A stretch of DNA of 64,000 bases from Fallopia convolvulus (GCA_964016875.1 OZ024728.1:25212328-25276327); one strand, 5' to 3'. Counted from the stretch's first letter, positions 44,091 to 55,937 are shown. The notes: generated from the letters alone by a model not told the origin. Numbers and translations are program-made.

Positions 44091-45505
44091 ATGGCCGGAT
44101 CACGTCGACATGCACGAGCTCCTCGTCCGGACGAGCTGAGCTCCTTTGAGAAACCGAATGAGGAGAACTCGTCCGAGGCGACCCACATGGACGCTTGTTT
44201 GAGGACGACGGGGCCCGTCATCCTAGTACAGAGGAGCCGGGAACCCAAGCGGAGGAGTCCATGGCTGGTACGCCCGCGTCATCATCGCGATCGAGTTGAG
44301 GGCTCGATCCCAATCACGTTTGGGATCTTTCCATTGGCCGCGGGTGGTACGTACAAATCCTTTTTACCATATATTGTTTTAGATTCTTATGGTACCTTTA
44401 AATATGTTATAACACGTTTTTCGAAATCTCGCAACTTGCAACCGTCGGGCATGGTGTCGCGGTGTTCGACACAGATCATACAAGGCCAACCCGACAATAA
44501 GGTGTCGGAGTTCGACTTTACCTCCGCCGCTTCGAAGACTCGTTGGTTTGAGTCTTGGAGGTTAACTTTTATTTAATTTGCATTTTTCTACAAATTCTGC
44601 ATTAATTAATTACTATTTTTAAACAACTATTTTGTCGGATTTAATTAGACGCACTTCCGATGGGATCCCTCCCACCCGGGTATGGACGTCGAGTTCGTCC
44701 GCTTGCTTTGGGAGAAGAGAGCCAAGAAGAGATACGACGACTTGATCGGAAAGCACCGTCGAGCCAGGACGAAGACGAATTTCATCGAGTCCGCCACTTG
44801 GGAGAACTGGAAGACGACGCATTGGTCCACGGAGGCGTTCAAAGCCAAGTGTGCGTGCCAGAAGCAAATCAGGAATGTCAATCCAGCGAACCACAGTAGC
44901 GGTTCGAGGTCCCAACTCGACACCATGCGTCGAATGGTACGTATGTTATCTTAATTTGATTAAAATTAAATTAAGTTAATTATTCTTAATAGTTCGTAAC
45001 ACTCTTAATGAATTTCGTAGGAACAACAAAGGCAACGCCGCATCACGCCTCTCGAGCTTCTCATCGAGACGCACACGCAGGGCGCCAATCGGCATTTTAT
45101 AGATGAGCGGTCGGCCTTCATCACTGTAAGTTTTAATTATTTTACCTCTTATTTAATCCCGTATATTATTATTTTTATTTATATAATTTACGTTATTTGT
45201 TAGGCTCGGACCCACGAGATCCTCTCCCAGAGGTCCTCGAAATCAGGCACGCCGTCATCCTTTCAGGACGAGTGTGATGCCTTTCTGACGGCCGCTGGGG
45301 GGTGGGCCCGGGAGGCGCCGTCTTCGGCCTTGGCAACGCCGCCTTTGAGTTTTACGGCGAGCGATTGACAGCGTCGCGTCATCTAGCTCCTCGGGTGGCG
45401 GCATTGACGCATGAAAACGTCGGGCTTAGGGAAACCGTGGAGGACCTACAGAGTAGGATGCGTGAGGTCAAGGCGTGGATGCACCAGATGCGACGACAAG
45501 ACCCG

Positions 45506-46885
45506 TGATATCCGCTTTTTAGGTAGGTTTTTAGTGTCTAGATAGATTAGATTTAGTTGGTTATAGTACTAGAGTATTATGTTTTTGAGTCTTTTTTCTT
45601 TAGTTTTCGTATTTCCTTGATATTCGGAAACTACGCCTTTTTTATGTCGTTTTGTAGGAGTTTTGGAGCTTGAAAGAAGAGTACGGAGCATTGCAAGAGA
45701 AGATGGAGATTAAGAGCTTAAGTAAAGTCATTGAAGATCAAGTTTGAGCTTAGAAAGAGATAGAGAATTTCATTACAAGAACATAGGAAAAAGAATCGAG
45801 TCAAACGGAGTTGTAACAAATCCGCTATGCAAGTTTTACTCAAGGTTGTTCGTAATCCCTATCAGGGTCGGGCTCGACCCAACCAGAGAACAAGCTCTCA
45901 GGCACGACCCTATCAGGGTCGTGCTAGACCCATGGAGATTACATGCCCTCAGGACTGACCCTTGGAGGGTCGTGCACGACCCATTTGGGTCGATCATGGT
46001 GTCGACTTTGCCTTATTCCGAGATCTTTATGGATATATTCTATCTTTTATTTTAGGAAGTAGTTTTATCTTGTTTCCTAGTTTAATTAGGGCTCCTTTTC
46101 CTCTATAAAAGGAGGCTAAACCCTTTAGTTCTAACCCCCAGTTTTTGCTCTAGCTTTTATTATGTATTTGGGGATTAGGAGGAAGACTTGGAGAACAAGT
46201 TGGAGAAATTTGTAAGACTCCTTAATTTTAATTTTAATTTCGGTTTTAATTTGATCATGTCTTCGTTCTTCTTTACCATGAGTGAGTACTTTTTCTTAGA
46301 TTCTAGGGTTGGGTGAAAATCCAACAAGATCATGCATGTCTAAACTTGAATTCATGACTTGAATGCTTGAAGATCATATCTATCTATCTTGTGCTAAATA
46401 CCTTTGCGAAAGATGAGGCATGTCTTGCAATTAACCTAAAAGCGAAAGTGTAAAGTTAAATTGCTTGATTAGATCTAATAGGATTATTTGCGAAAGTTGA
46501 TATTCCTAGGTTGGAAGATAGATAGAAAGTTGTTTAATTTGCGACAGTTGATTGAATAACTTGAATTGTTTGCGACAGTTGACTTTTCTATTATTTAGAT
46601 AGCATAATAGTTGTGAATTCTCGTTGAAAGCATGTGTGATTGTTGTTGTGGTAGCCCTAGCCCTAGGATTGCCTTTTTATATTTGATTAAAACTTGTGAA
46701 ATTGATTCGATCTCGACCCCACCAAGGTCGTGCTCGAACCCTTGTTTGCTTGTGTTGCTTTGTTTTTTTTTTCATAGTTTATCAACTAATCTCCCAGCAC
46801 TATTCTCATTCCCGTGGACGAACCTGACTCCTTGTACTCAGCGGGGTCTTGATATAAATTTATTTGTTCAAGAAACCCTTCAATA
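45506..46885 (+). repeat. 5' LTR of the plus-strand Athila-like element
   Basis: It begins TGATATCCGCTTTTTAGG and ends CTTCAATA (mutated CA). TATAAAAGG at 46105-46113 is a likely TATA box. Paired palindromic motifs such as AGGGTCGTGCTAGACCC and AGGGTCGTGCACGACCC lie at 45862-45990 and near 46720. Confidence 0.85.
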
Positions 46886-46908
46886 AATTGGCGTCGTTGC
46901 TGGGGATT
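46886..46908 (+). promoter_or_regulatory. Primer binding site region
   Basis: AATTGGCGTCGTTGCTGGGG follows the LTR directly, the Athila/Tat type. It is one or two bases different from the usual TGGCGCCGTTGCCGGGG. Confidence 0.75.
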
Positions 46909-47007
46909 GAGCAATAGTGCCTAGTTTAGTTGATTTTTGGGTTTGGGACTAGCCCTTACCCTTTTGTTGTTTTTTAATTTTGTTTTCTTTGTCTTTGTTC
47001 GCAGTGT

Positions 47008-48870
47008 ATGCCATCTCGTTTGTCCCGAAGAACCTTTGGGATTAACTACGACAGCGAACTCGAGAGATCCTTCCATCGACGTTTGAGAGAACAACGAGCA
47101 ATGGCCGACACTGAGACTCTTGCTCGACAAATGGAGGAACTCCGCGCTCAGATGCAACACATGCAAGCGGACAGAGACGCTGCAACTGCAGCTGCACGAC
47201 AACTTCAAGCAGACCGAGACGCTCAGGCTGTAGCTGCGCAGCGACTAGACGCTATCCCAAGGAATGCCAAGCAATAGATGCACCCAGAACTGAGGGTGCC
47301 CGAATCGGCGATAGTGCTCCCGGAGATCGCTTTTGAGATTAAATCTCATTTCATATCCTTAATCAAGCGTTCTCAATTTGAAGGGAAACCCACTGAATGT
47401 CCCATTGAACATATTAAAAACTTTAAAGATTTATGTGACACTATTGTTGCTGACAATGTCTCATTTGAATATGTTCTCTTGAAAGCTTTTAAGTGGTCTC
47501 TTACAGGAAAAGCTTTAAGTTGGTTGGAGAGCTTGCCACCAAGATCTATTACATCGTTGAAAGCTTTGCATGATTTATTCATGACCAAGTTCTTTCCACC
47601 GGCAAAAACAATGGAGCTTAGGAAACGCATCACCTCCTACCATCAACTTCCAAACGAGACGCTTGTGGAGACATGGGAACGATTCCAAGAGCTTCTACGC
47701 CAATGCCCTACTCATGGGCAACCTCCCTATGTTCTCCAAGAGATTTTCTTTCAAGGCATCAATGCGGCTACCAAGGATCGCATTAACCTTCACACTGATT
47801 GTGGGTTCATTGAGATGACTCCTGATGAGGCATGGGCATTATTGAATAAGCTAACCAACTATGATGCCATGTACGGAACCCAACAAGCTAAGCCAACGGA
47901 AATGAAGCTTTATGAACCATCTTCCGATATGGTTGATCGGGATGTGAAGTTCCAATTCATGCAAGATGAGATCAACCGTTTGAAAAAGCAAGTAAGCTAC
48001 TTTAAATCTTCTCAATCTTGTCAAGAATGCGGGTCTTCCGCCCATACTACTTCCAATTGCACTAACTTGCAGCAAGTACGAGCCGCCAAGGCTTATGAGG
48101 AGGCGAACTACATGAGAGGTTCCTATAGGAACCAAAACAATTATGCAGGGAGGAACAATGCTCAACCATCTTGGGGCAATCCCAATTACGGACCTATGCA
48201 AGGAGGCCAACCTCCTCAACAAGAGCAACGTCCCCCTCCCTACCGTCCTCCGGGCTATCAAGAGCCACCATCATGGGTGCAAGGGCTGCAAGAAGGAATT
48301 ATGGTGTCCGAGTCGAGATCAATGGCGTCCAGAACGGGATCAACGAAGTCCGAACCGAGCTTACCAAACAAATGAAAGGTGTTCATGCTAGGTTGGGAGA
48401 ATTTGACTCATGGAGGAAGAACGTCAATTCCCAACTTGGCCAGCTAGCTACTCAAATCCCGAGACCTCATGGACAACTCCCGGGCCGCCCCAAAGAGAAT
48501 CCTAGAAGCCAAGCAAGCAATGGTGAAGTCCGAGCCATGCACCTAAGGAGTGGCAAGGCGTTGCCCGAGCCAACCCAGTATAAAGAGGAGGAACAAGCCT
48601 CAGGACCGACCCTGTCAGGGTCGAGCATGACCCCAACAGAGGTTGGACCTCTCAGGACCGACCCTGTCACAACTCCATTAGGGTCGCGCACGACCCCCTT
48701 AGGGTCGCGCACGACCCCCTCCCAGGTCGTTCTTGAGGATGCTACTAATGAGGAAGAAGAGGCGATCGACCCTTTAAAGGTCGAGCTCGACCACCCATCG
48801 CCAGGTAAGTCTTCTAACCCTTCTCTTTCTATTCAATCCCGATCTAAGGTACTTCCTTTCCCTTCTAAGA
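47008..48870 (+). pseudogene. gag of the plus-strand Athila-like element
   Basis: The gene starts MPSRLSRRTFGINYDSELER and has a helical Gln/Ala-rich stretch (residues 30-85). The Gag core follows (FKDLCDTIVADNVSFEYVLL, SWLESLPPRSITSLKALHDL, KRITSYHQLPNETLVETWER) and a CCHC knuckle CQECGSSAHTTSNC near 48027-48060. An in-frame UAG lies at 47275-47277, where the relative has a Tyr codon, and a frameshift lies near 48300. The second frame then continues through ARLGEFDSWRKNVNSQLGQL into a region where GGTCG palindromic motifs are translated (48600-48800). It makes capsid-type protein in related elements, but this copy is broken. Confidence 0.8.
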
Positions 48871-49882
48871 AACCCAAGGACTCGACGGAAGGAAAATTTA
48901 AGCGCTTCGTTAAGTTGCTTCAAGGCTTGAATCTTTCCATTCCTTTCGCTGAGGCTTTAAATGAAATGCCTGCTTATACTAAATTCTTGAAGGAGATTTT
49001 ATCTAGGAAGCAATCAATCTCAAAGCTGCATAATGAGGTCCATTCCATAAAGCTCCCTGAAAAACTCGGTGATCCAAGTAAGTTTGCAATTTCAATTGGT
49101 ATTGGAACTCACCGTTTTAAGGCTCTATGTGATCTAGGTGCCAGTGCTAGTTTATTACCATTATCTATCTAGACCAAAGCTAACATGGGACCACTGGAGC
49201 CTGTCAATATGAATCTCTACATGGCGGACGGATCTTGTGTAAAGGCAACCGGAGTCGTTGAGGATGTCCTAGTTAAAGTTGGCAATTTTTTGTCCCAAAC
49301 GACTTCATTGTGCTAGAGATGCCCGAGGACCCTGTGGTGCCAATCATTCTTGGACGGCCATTCTTAGCCACCGCAGGGGCACGTATAGATGTTAGAAAGG
49401 GACTACTAACATTTGACATTGGGGAAGAGAAGGTCGAGTTTCGCTCCAATACTGCTGCGAATGAGGTTGCTAAAAGCATCAACGAGGAACCTACGGACCC
49501 CCCATGGTGGCTCGGTACCGACCATTCTCTGAAGAATCACAACGCTGTGGGTGAATTCCAACTCATTAATGGGCTAGACAGGCACGATACCGAGGCATTT
49601 CCAGATCCAGCGAGGTCGGTAACGAGCCCCTACACCTCGGTAACGAGCCACTTCTTGAATGATCCAGGTGAGTTTTCTTGTTCTTATCCAATCAATTCTG
49701 ATCATGATCCTTTATCCTATTCTCGTTCTATATTAGATCCTACTATTATTCATATGAAGGAGTCAAAACCTCCTTGGTTTTCGGATTTTATTAACCATGT
49801 TGTAGGATTACCAAGCATACTTGTGGATGATAGAGGACCGAATGTCCTAGAGAGAAGCTTTGAAGCTTTTCCATCTAAGTAA
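48871..49882 (+). pseudogene. Retropepsin-type protease of the plus-strand Athila-like element
   Basis: The core reads FKALCDLGASASLLPLSI with active-site Asp in DLGA, then stops at a UAG (49170-49172) where the relative has Trp. A frameshift near 49285 leads to VPIILGRPFLATAGARIDVR. The tail ends at 49880, and no reverse transcriptase follows. A textbook splice donor, CCAAG-GTAAGTT, lies at 49931-49942, right after the end, at the place where the minus-strand relative has AAG-GTATGT. This suggests that downstream sequence was meant to be reached by splicing. Confidence 0.77.
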
Positions 49883-49942
49883 GGGGTTTCCCAAGATCCC
49901 AACAAAGCTGGATGGAAGCCACCTTGATCCGCCAAGGTAAGT

Positions 49943-51844
49943 TCGTCAAGCTAATGACGTTAAACAAGCGCTTACGGGATGCAACCCGGTCTTTAGTTAG
50001 TTTTATTATTTTTATTTTATTTTATTTTATTTTTAGATTAGGTTCTTTTTCTAACCTTCCTTAGACTAGGATAGAATATATTTGTTTGGAATGGAATTTT
50101 TGTGGGATTCTTGCTGGGGGGTCGAGATCGACCCTATTTGGGTCGCGCACGACCCTATCTGGAGAGTCCGAAAATATCCCTTCTCCATTAAGGTTCACCA
50201 TGATGAGTTCCACCTTCTTCCAAGCTTCCAAGAGTTCTTTGTGAGTTTTCTTCTTCTCTTCTCTTTACTTTTTCATATCATTTTCATGCATGGGGACATT
50301 GCATGATTTAAGTATGGGGTGGGGGAAGAAGAAATCTCACATGTTGTACATAATTGAGCCTTTTTGTGTTTGCTTTGTTTGCTTTGTTTGTTAGTTTGTT
50401 TTGTTAAGAAAAAATTGAAAAAAAGATCAAAAAAATTGAAAAATGACGAAAAATCCAAAAATATTTGCTTCTTTGTTTTAGGATAGAAGAATGCTCCATC
50501 TTAGATGTCCTATGATGAGAATTAATTTTCATACTTATCATATAATTCCTTTGGCATATTTGGATAGTATAGCCTAAGTCTTAAGAAATTGCTTTTGATT
50601 GTGAAAATTGACTTGTGATGAAATTGAGCATATGTGTCTTGAGTAGAAGTAGTTGCAATCCAACAAAAATTTTACCTAGTGAGGAATTTTGGCCTTATAG
50701 GGAGAACATAAAAAATCCCTCTTCTTTTCTTGTGTGATTTGCTCTCTTTATGCATCTATCTCTTGTTGTTGATATGGTTATCTATTTCTTGAAGCCGCTA
50801 TGAGTTCGTTCATGCATGTTGATTATGATTAAGAACTTATTTTTCATAAGCCCTATTAATCCTTATCCCACCCTTGCGTTATCCTCTTTTTGAAGCCAAT
50901 TTGAGCCTTTAAAGCCTTTTATTTTTAGCTCCACAAAATTATTCCCTAGCCAAGATAAGCTTGACCCTATCCAGGGATTAGGACTTAGTATTGGTTGTTG
51001 TGATGATCTTGTTGAGTGAATTGTTTGGTTCAATTGTGGGGTAATATGGGTTGGGTAAAGTAAAAGCCTTGCGGTTTGTTATGTAAAAGGAGTTTGGTTC
51101 CCTGAATGCACATACAAATGAAGTGGAAAGTTGAGAAAGAAAGAAAGAAAAGAAAAGAAATTGGTACCAATCTCCCAAAGAAGAAAAAAATGAAAATCAT
51201 AAGGGAGGAAACGAAAGAAAAAAAAAGAAGAGCTATAATGAAAAGTGTGCATGAGCCAAATTTCCTTAGTATTTGTAAGCAAGATTAAATTGGGATAAAT
51301 GGGTGAGTGAAAAGAAAAAGAGCATAAAAAAGAGTGAGTTTGGTTATCTTTTGAGTGTTTTGGTAAATGTGAAGTTTTTAGGAGTCTTTGATTCCCGGAT
51401 TTTATTAGCACCACATGGCCAAATAATTCCATTCCTTATTGTCTTTACCAAGCCCCATTACAACCCGGTCGAATGGAGTCTTCTATGAAGATTTCATTGA
51501 GCCTAAGTTCTTATGATGTTTGATGCGTTTTGACTTCTCTAGGTAGAGAGATTGGTGATATAAGTCTCAATGATAAAGTAGATGTTGCATAAAGATTGAG
51601 ATGAGAGTTGATTTAATAGCCTAAACACATGAGAGTTGAGAGAAACACATTAAAATCCCTTGTGAGGTTGGATGATTGCTTTCGCTTGAGGCTCAAGCAT
51701 ATGTGATGACGTTAAAATTACTTGTCTACTTTTTCACTTGTGTTTAAAATGTTTTGACAAGGGCTATGCTTGAAGATTGTGTTATTGGTCTTGATTTTGC
51801 ATGATTATTGCTTGAGGACAAGCAAGTCTAAGTATGGGGTATTT
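49943..51844 (+). other. Conserved non-coding 3' region of the plus-strand Athila-like element
   Basis: There is no real ORF. It includes GTCGAGATCGACCC and GGGTCGCGCACGACCC (50120-50160), blocks shared with 26862-28754 of the relative (for example TTACCAAGCCCCATTACAAC near 51447), and ends with TTGCTTGAGGACAAGCAA, GTCTAAGTATGGGGTATTT and the LTR. The hairpin plus purine-rich AGTATGGGG is the usual Athila plus-strand primer region. Confidence 0.65.
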
Positions 51845-53217
51845 TGATATCCGCTTTTTAGGTAGTTTTTAGTGTCTAGACAGATTAGATTTAGTTGGTT
51901 TTAGTACTAGAGTTTTATGTTTTTGAGTCTTTTTGCTTTATTTTTCGTATTTCCTTGAGATTCGGAAACTACGCATTTTTATGTCGTTTTGTAGGAGTTT
52001 TGGAGCTTGAAAGAAGAGTTTGGAGCATTGCAAGAGAAGATGGAGATTAAGCTCTTAAGTAAAGTCATTGAAGATCAAGTTTGATCTTAGAAAGAGATAG
52101 AGAATTTCATTACAAGAACATAGGAAAAAGAATCGAGTCAAACGGAGTTGTAACGAATCCGCTATGCAAGTTTTACTCAAGGTTGTTCGTAGTGCCTATC
52201 AGGGTAGGGCTCGACCCAACCAGAGAACAAGCTCTCAGGCACGACCCTATCAGGGTCGTGCTAGACCCATGGAGATTACATGCCCTCAAGACCGACCCTT
52301 GGAGGGCCGTGCACGACCCATTTGGGTCGATCATGGTGTCGACTTTGCCTTATTCCGAGATCTTTATGGATATATTCTATCTTTTATTTTAGGAAGTAGT
52401 TTTATCTTATTTCCTAGTTTAATTAGGGCTCCTTTTCTTCTATAAAAGGAGGCTAAACCCTTTAGTTCTAACCCCCGATTTTTGCTCTAGCTTTTATTCT
52501 GTTTTTGGGATTAGGAGGAAGACTTGGAGAATAAGTTGGAGAAATTTGTAAGACTCCTTAGTTTTAATTTGAATTTCGGTTTTAATTTGATCATGTCTTC
52601 TTTCTTCTTTACCATGAGTGAGAAGTTTTTCTTAGATTCTAGGGTTGGGTGAAAACCCAACAAGATCATGCATGTCTAAACTTGAATTCATGACTTGAAT
52701 GCTTGAAGATCATATCTATCTATCTTGTGCTAAATACCTTTGTGAAAGTTGAGGTATGTCTTGCAATTAACCTAAAAGCGAAAGTGTAAAGTTGATTGCT
52801 TGATTAGATCTAATAGGATTATTTGTGAAAGTTGATATTCCTAGGTTGGAAGATAGATAGAAAGTTGTTTAATTTGCGACAGTTGATTGAATAACTTGAA
52901 TTGTTTGCGACAGTTGACTTTTCTATGATCTAGATAGCATGATAGTTGTGAATTCTCGTTGAAAGCATGTGTGACTGTTGTTGTGGTAGCCCTAGCCCTA
53001 GGATTGCCTTTTTATATTTGATTAAAACTTGTGAAATTGATTCGATCTCGACCCCACAAAGGTCGTGCTCGAACCCTTGTTTGCTTGTGTTGCTTTATTT
53101 TTTTCGTAGTTTATCAACTAATCTCCCAGTGCTATTCTCATTCTCGTGGACGAACCTGACTCCCTGTACTCAGCGGGGTCTTGATATAAATTTATTTGTT
53201 CAAGAAACCCTTCAACA
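51845..53217 (+). repeat. 3' LTR of the plus-strand Athila-like element
   Basis: It begins TGATATCCGC and ends CTTCAACA. It matches the 5' LTR with sparse substitutions and small indels across 1373 bases. Confidence 0.86.
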
Positions 53218-53276
53218 ACCTGAAGGGGGGTGGGTCCCGCCCGCCCGGTCCCGGCGGCTCCGACGAGGCCGGCTAG

Positions 53277-53782
53277 ATTAGTGTAATTTTGTTATATTAT
53301 TAAATATTGTAAATTATTTAAATTTATGTAAATTAATGAATTTATGTATGTAAATTATTTAAATTTATGTAAATTAATGAATTATTAAATATTAAATATG
53401 AATTATTTATATTAAATCGTAATTATATTTTTTTTTAAACAAATACATTGGCGACCAAGTGGTCGCTAATTTAAAACATGATCGTGCACTCCTAGGCACA
53501 CAATCGTGCGTTTTGAAACCAGAGAAAGGCTAGGGTCGACGTGGTCGCAAGATGGTCGCCAACAATGTGGCGACCATGGACGACCATCGTCGCTAAATAG
53601 CAAACATATGGTCACAAAATTCAACGACCATATGGTCGCTATTTTTAGCGACCATATGGTCGCCAAGTGGTTAGCGACCGGCCTTTTAGCGACCACGATA
53701 TGGTCGCTAAATGCATTTAGCGACCGTATTTTGCATTTAGCGACCAGAAATATGGTCGCTAAATTTGCTTTTTTTTGTATTG
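53277..53782 (+). repeat. CACTA 3' subterminal palindrome array and right end
   Basis: AT-rich DNA with a repeated TAAATTATTTAAATTTATGT unit (53310-53370) leads into clustered GCGACCA/TGGTCGC half-sites and palindromes from 53451 to 53764. The end TTAGCGACC...TTTTTTTGTATTG is the inverted match of the left end, with GTATTG for the expected GTAGTG. Confidence 0.72.
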
Positions 53783-55010
53783 GAGTTGAAACGTGTTTAT
53801 GTAGTTGACACCAATTGATAATTTGTACAAAAAATAAGTAGGGGGAGAGGTACTTATCTAGTTGATTTGATCCGGAAAATTTCAACTAGGGTCAAATAAA
53901 TGCATTAAATTTAACAACCATCAACTATTTTTTATCAAACACATTAATTTATCTGAAAAATAAGTATCTAATTTCAACTATATATTTCAACTTTTAATTT
54001 CAGCATCACCTACATAAACATCAACAACATCAGCATCAACTCATATAAGTATATCGTTCTCGAACGGAGCCTAGTTATGATAGATGTATTTGAACAAAAA
54101 AGTAAAATAATGTAGTTATAAACAGGAGCATTCCTCTATGATGTGTGGAAAAAAATTGACAAATTATATACAAAATTATTTTTTCATAATTAAAATATAT
54201 TAAATACTACTAAATAAATCTAACTATATTTAATGAAAATAGTTGTATATTACATCACAGCAGTACAACTCGTAAACAAAAAAAAAGAAGATAAATAGCA
54301 TCAATCGACATAGGACTAAATTGATATTGGAAGAATTGAATGGCATATTGGTACGAAGGACGAATTAAGACAGCCTATATAGTTGTTCAAGTGAGCCAGC
54401 GAGGGGCGCAAGTTGTAAAGGAAAACAAACAAGACAATTCAAAGCTTAAGAGATAAAAGGAAACGGTATCAACCGGTGCAGGCGAAACCTCGGCAAAATG
54501 TTCAAGTGGACCTCCATCAAAATTCAAAAGCCTTGGCACGCATTATTTGCCTTTCATGTGTGTTTGGATTAATTGCCTACCATTTTGTCCCACCCCCCTT
54601 TTTTTGTCAATATGCAAATAATTATTGCTACCAATTATATATAGTTTCCCTTTCCGTCCTCTTTATTTAACACCCCGTTATGTTTGGATAACATATGATA
54701 TGAATTATCGGTAAGCCAATAAGCCAGAGCCACACAAGTTATCCATCCACATACTTAAACAATAAATCTAATTTCATGAAGATTAGACTAGTTTCTAATT
54801 TCTCAAAGAGGTAAATTCAACCATAAATGCTCTATTCCATTTAAAAAATAAAAATAAAATATTTTCATACACGCAAGTGTTTGGTGATACGTTAGACAGG
54901 TGGTATATATGAATATGATGTATGTACGTTGCTTCGTGATATATTAATTTGGAAGATCTGTTGGAAACGCATTTTAAAACAATGATATATTGATTTGCCT
55001 ATATATATTG
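53783..55010. other. AT-rich intergenic spacer
   Basis: No supported gene. Right after the CACTA end, ATGTAGTTGA and TTTCAACTAG occur in the same order as on the left flank (25060-25088), which may reflect an older repeat that the CACTA element had inserted into. The rest is featureless. Confidence 0.45.
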
Positions 55011-55171
55011 GATTTTTCTAAAAATCCTTAAAATAGAAATAATCTATTGAGTTGTGTTTGTTTAAGATTAATCTTTTTTCAAAGGAGTTTATTATTTTTT
55101 TATCCCATTTTGGTTCTTTAAAATGGAAAACTTAACATATGCCCTTAGGACATAAGTTAGAAAAATCGAAA
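55011..55171. mobile_element. Degenerate copy of the ATGCCC-hairpin MITE
   Basis: The stretch from GATTTTTCTAAAAATCC to CATAAGTTAGAAAAATCG matches the MITE at 59872-60056 across its length (shared TTAAGATTAATC, AAAATGGAAAACTTAAC). The terminal hairpins are partly lost on the left side. Confidence 0.6.
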
Positions 55172-55937
55172 TATTTTTTAAATTTCAATGATTAATTAGT
55201 GCATTTTTGGTAGTTAAGATATATTATATATATATGCTATCTATGGGAGTGGAGGTTGATTCATATGGAAATGAGGCTTATCATGAAAACTAGAAAAAAA
55301 TAAGCACCCTTAGATTTGAGAAATGGATGACTAAGATTAAAAAAGATAAGGGGAAAATGGTAGTTTTGACCAAAAATAATTTTTATTTTATTTTCGCTTG
55401 TTTTTGCCAAAATATCAACATTTGACTTTTTACATTACGTTCACATATTATATGCATATGTTCACACTATTATAAGACGTGTTCACATATTATCACCTTA
55501 ACAGTTCATAGATTTTATAATACGTTCACATATAATATAAGTACATTCACATATTATTATTACATGTTCACGTTTATGGTCATATGTTCATATTCAATTT
55601 ACATCATTCTACATACGTAAAAAGACTTTAAAAAAATTAGTATGTTTTATCCATTTTACTCTAATATATATTAAATTAGTATGTTTTATGAGTCATACAT
55701 ATAGAAATTAATATTAGAAAATCCTTAATTATAAAAATGTTGAATGTAATATAAAAACTTAATGATAAAACTGTTCTTAACTGCTTTAGGTTAAAAGATA
55801 TATATTGATTAAAAGGTAAACAAAATATTTTATACCCACTCGTTACGTGCAATATTAATTTGACTGAATTCGATTTTTTTATGGGTAACAAGTGGCCAGT
55901 GGCTATGCAAATTTAAAAAGAAAAGGCTCATAAATAG
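55172..55937. other. AT-rich intergenic spacer with repeated GTTCACAT motifs
   Basis: 55437-55590 carries CGTTCACATATTAT and related text six or more times on the plus strand, a loose degenerate array. No gene is seen. Confidence 0.5.

Larger units (their letters stand above)
45506..53217 (+). mobile_element. Athila-like Ty3/gypsy element without pol, plus strand
   Basis: LTRs 45506-46885 and 51845-53217 flank gag-protease and a long non-coding 3' region. Flanking 5-mers ACCCG (45501-45505) and ACCTG (53218-53222) fit a target duplication with one change. The LTRs differ at few places, so the insertion is fairly young. As in the relative at 25401, no polymerase or integrase is visible; here ORF-1 is also absent. 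It interrupts the tnpA-like gene of the CACTA element, so it is younger than that element. Confidence 0.87.
44091..53276 (+). pseudogene. CACTA tnpA-like gene (Ptta/En/Spm, Transposase_24), split by an LTR element
   Basis: Exons by splice sites: 44091-44347, a middle exon ending at 44560, 44649-44936, 45021-45125, 45204-45505, then after the retroelement 53218-53276. The core in the third exon reads HFRWDPSHPGMDVEFVRLLW, KRYDDLIGKHRRARTK and WENWKTTHWSTEAFKAKC, followed by GSRSQLDTMRRM. This is the Transposase_24 pattern with conserved WDP, RY.D and HTGGS-like parts. A coiled coil follows (ENVGLRETVEDLQSRMREVK). By analogy with Spm TnpA, the protein would bind the subterminal repeats and regulate the promoter. 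The LTR element at 45506 removes the last 20 or so residues from the transcript unless spliced out. Confidence 0.72.
25107..53782 (+). mobile_element. CACTA (En/Spm) transposon, left copy, expanded by nested insertions
   Basis: The left end starts CACTACTCCATTCTG, nearly the same as the second copy at 57504. The right end reads GTATTG at 53782, probably a mutated GTAGTG. Subterminal DNA on both sides is packed with copies of the palindrome GCGACCATATGGTCGC. Gene order is tnpD-like transposase, small ubiquitin-like gene, tnpA-like gene. Two LTR elements (25401-37083 and 45506-53217) and a hAT-like scrap (25298-25400) inflate it. Without them the element would be about 9 kb, normal for an autonomous CACTA. 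Clean 3-bp target duplications are not visible, and the coding genes are damaged. Confidence 0.85.

Noticed and set aside
51079..51432. Minus-strand Phe/Ser-rich ORF in the 3' region of the plus-strand Athila-like element
   Set aside because: It is produced by A-rich sense sequence (AAAGAAAG runs) read on the opposite strand, and the region is non-coding in the relative.
53451..53764. Clustered short repeats that could be taken for a CRISPR array
   Set aside because: The repeats are palindromic, irregularly spaced, and belong to a CACTA subterminal array in a plant genome. There are no spacers of constant length and no cas genes.
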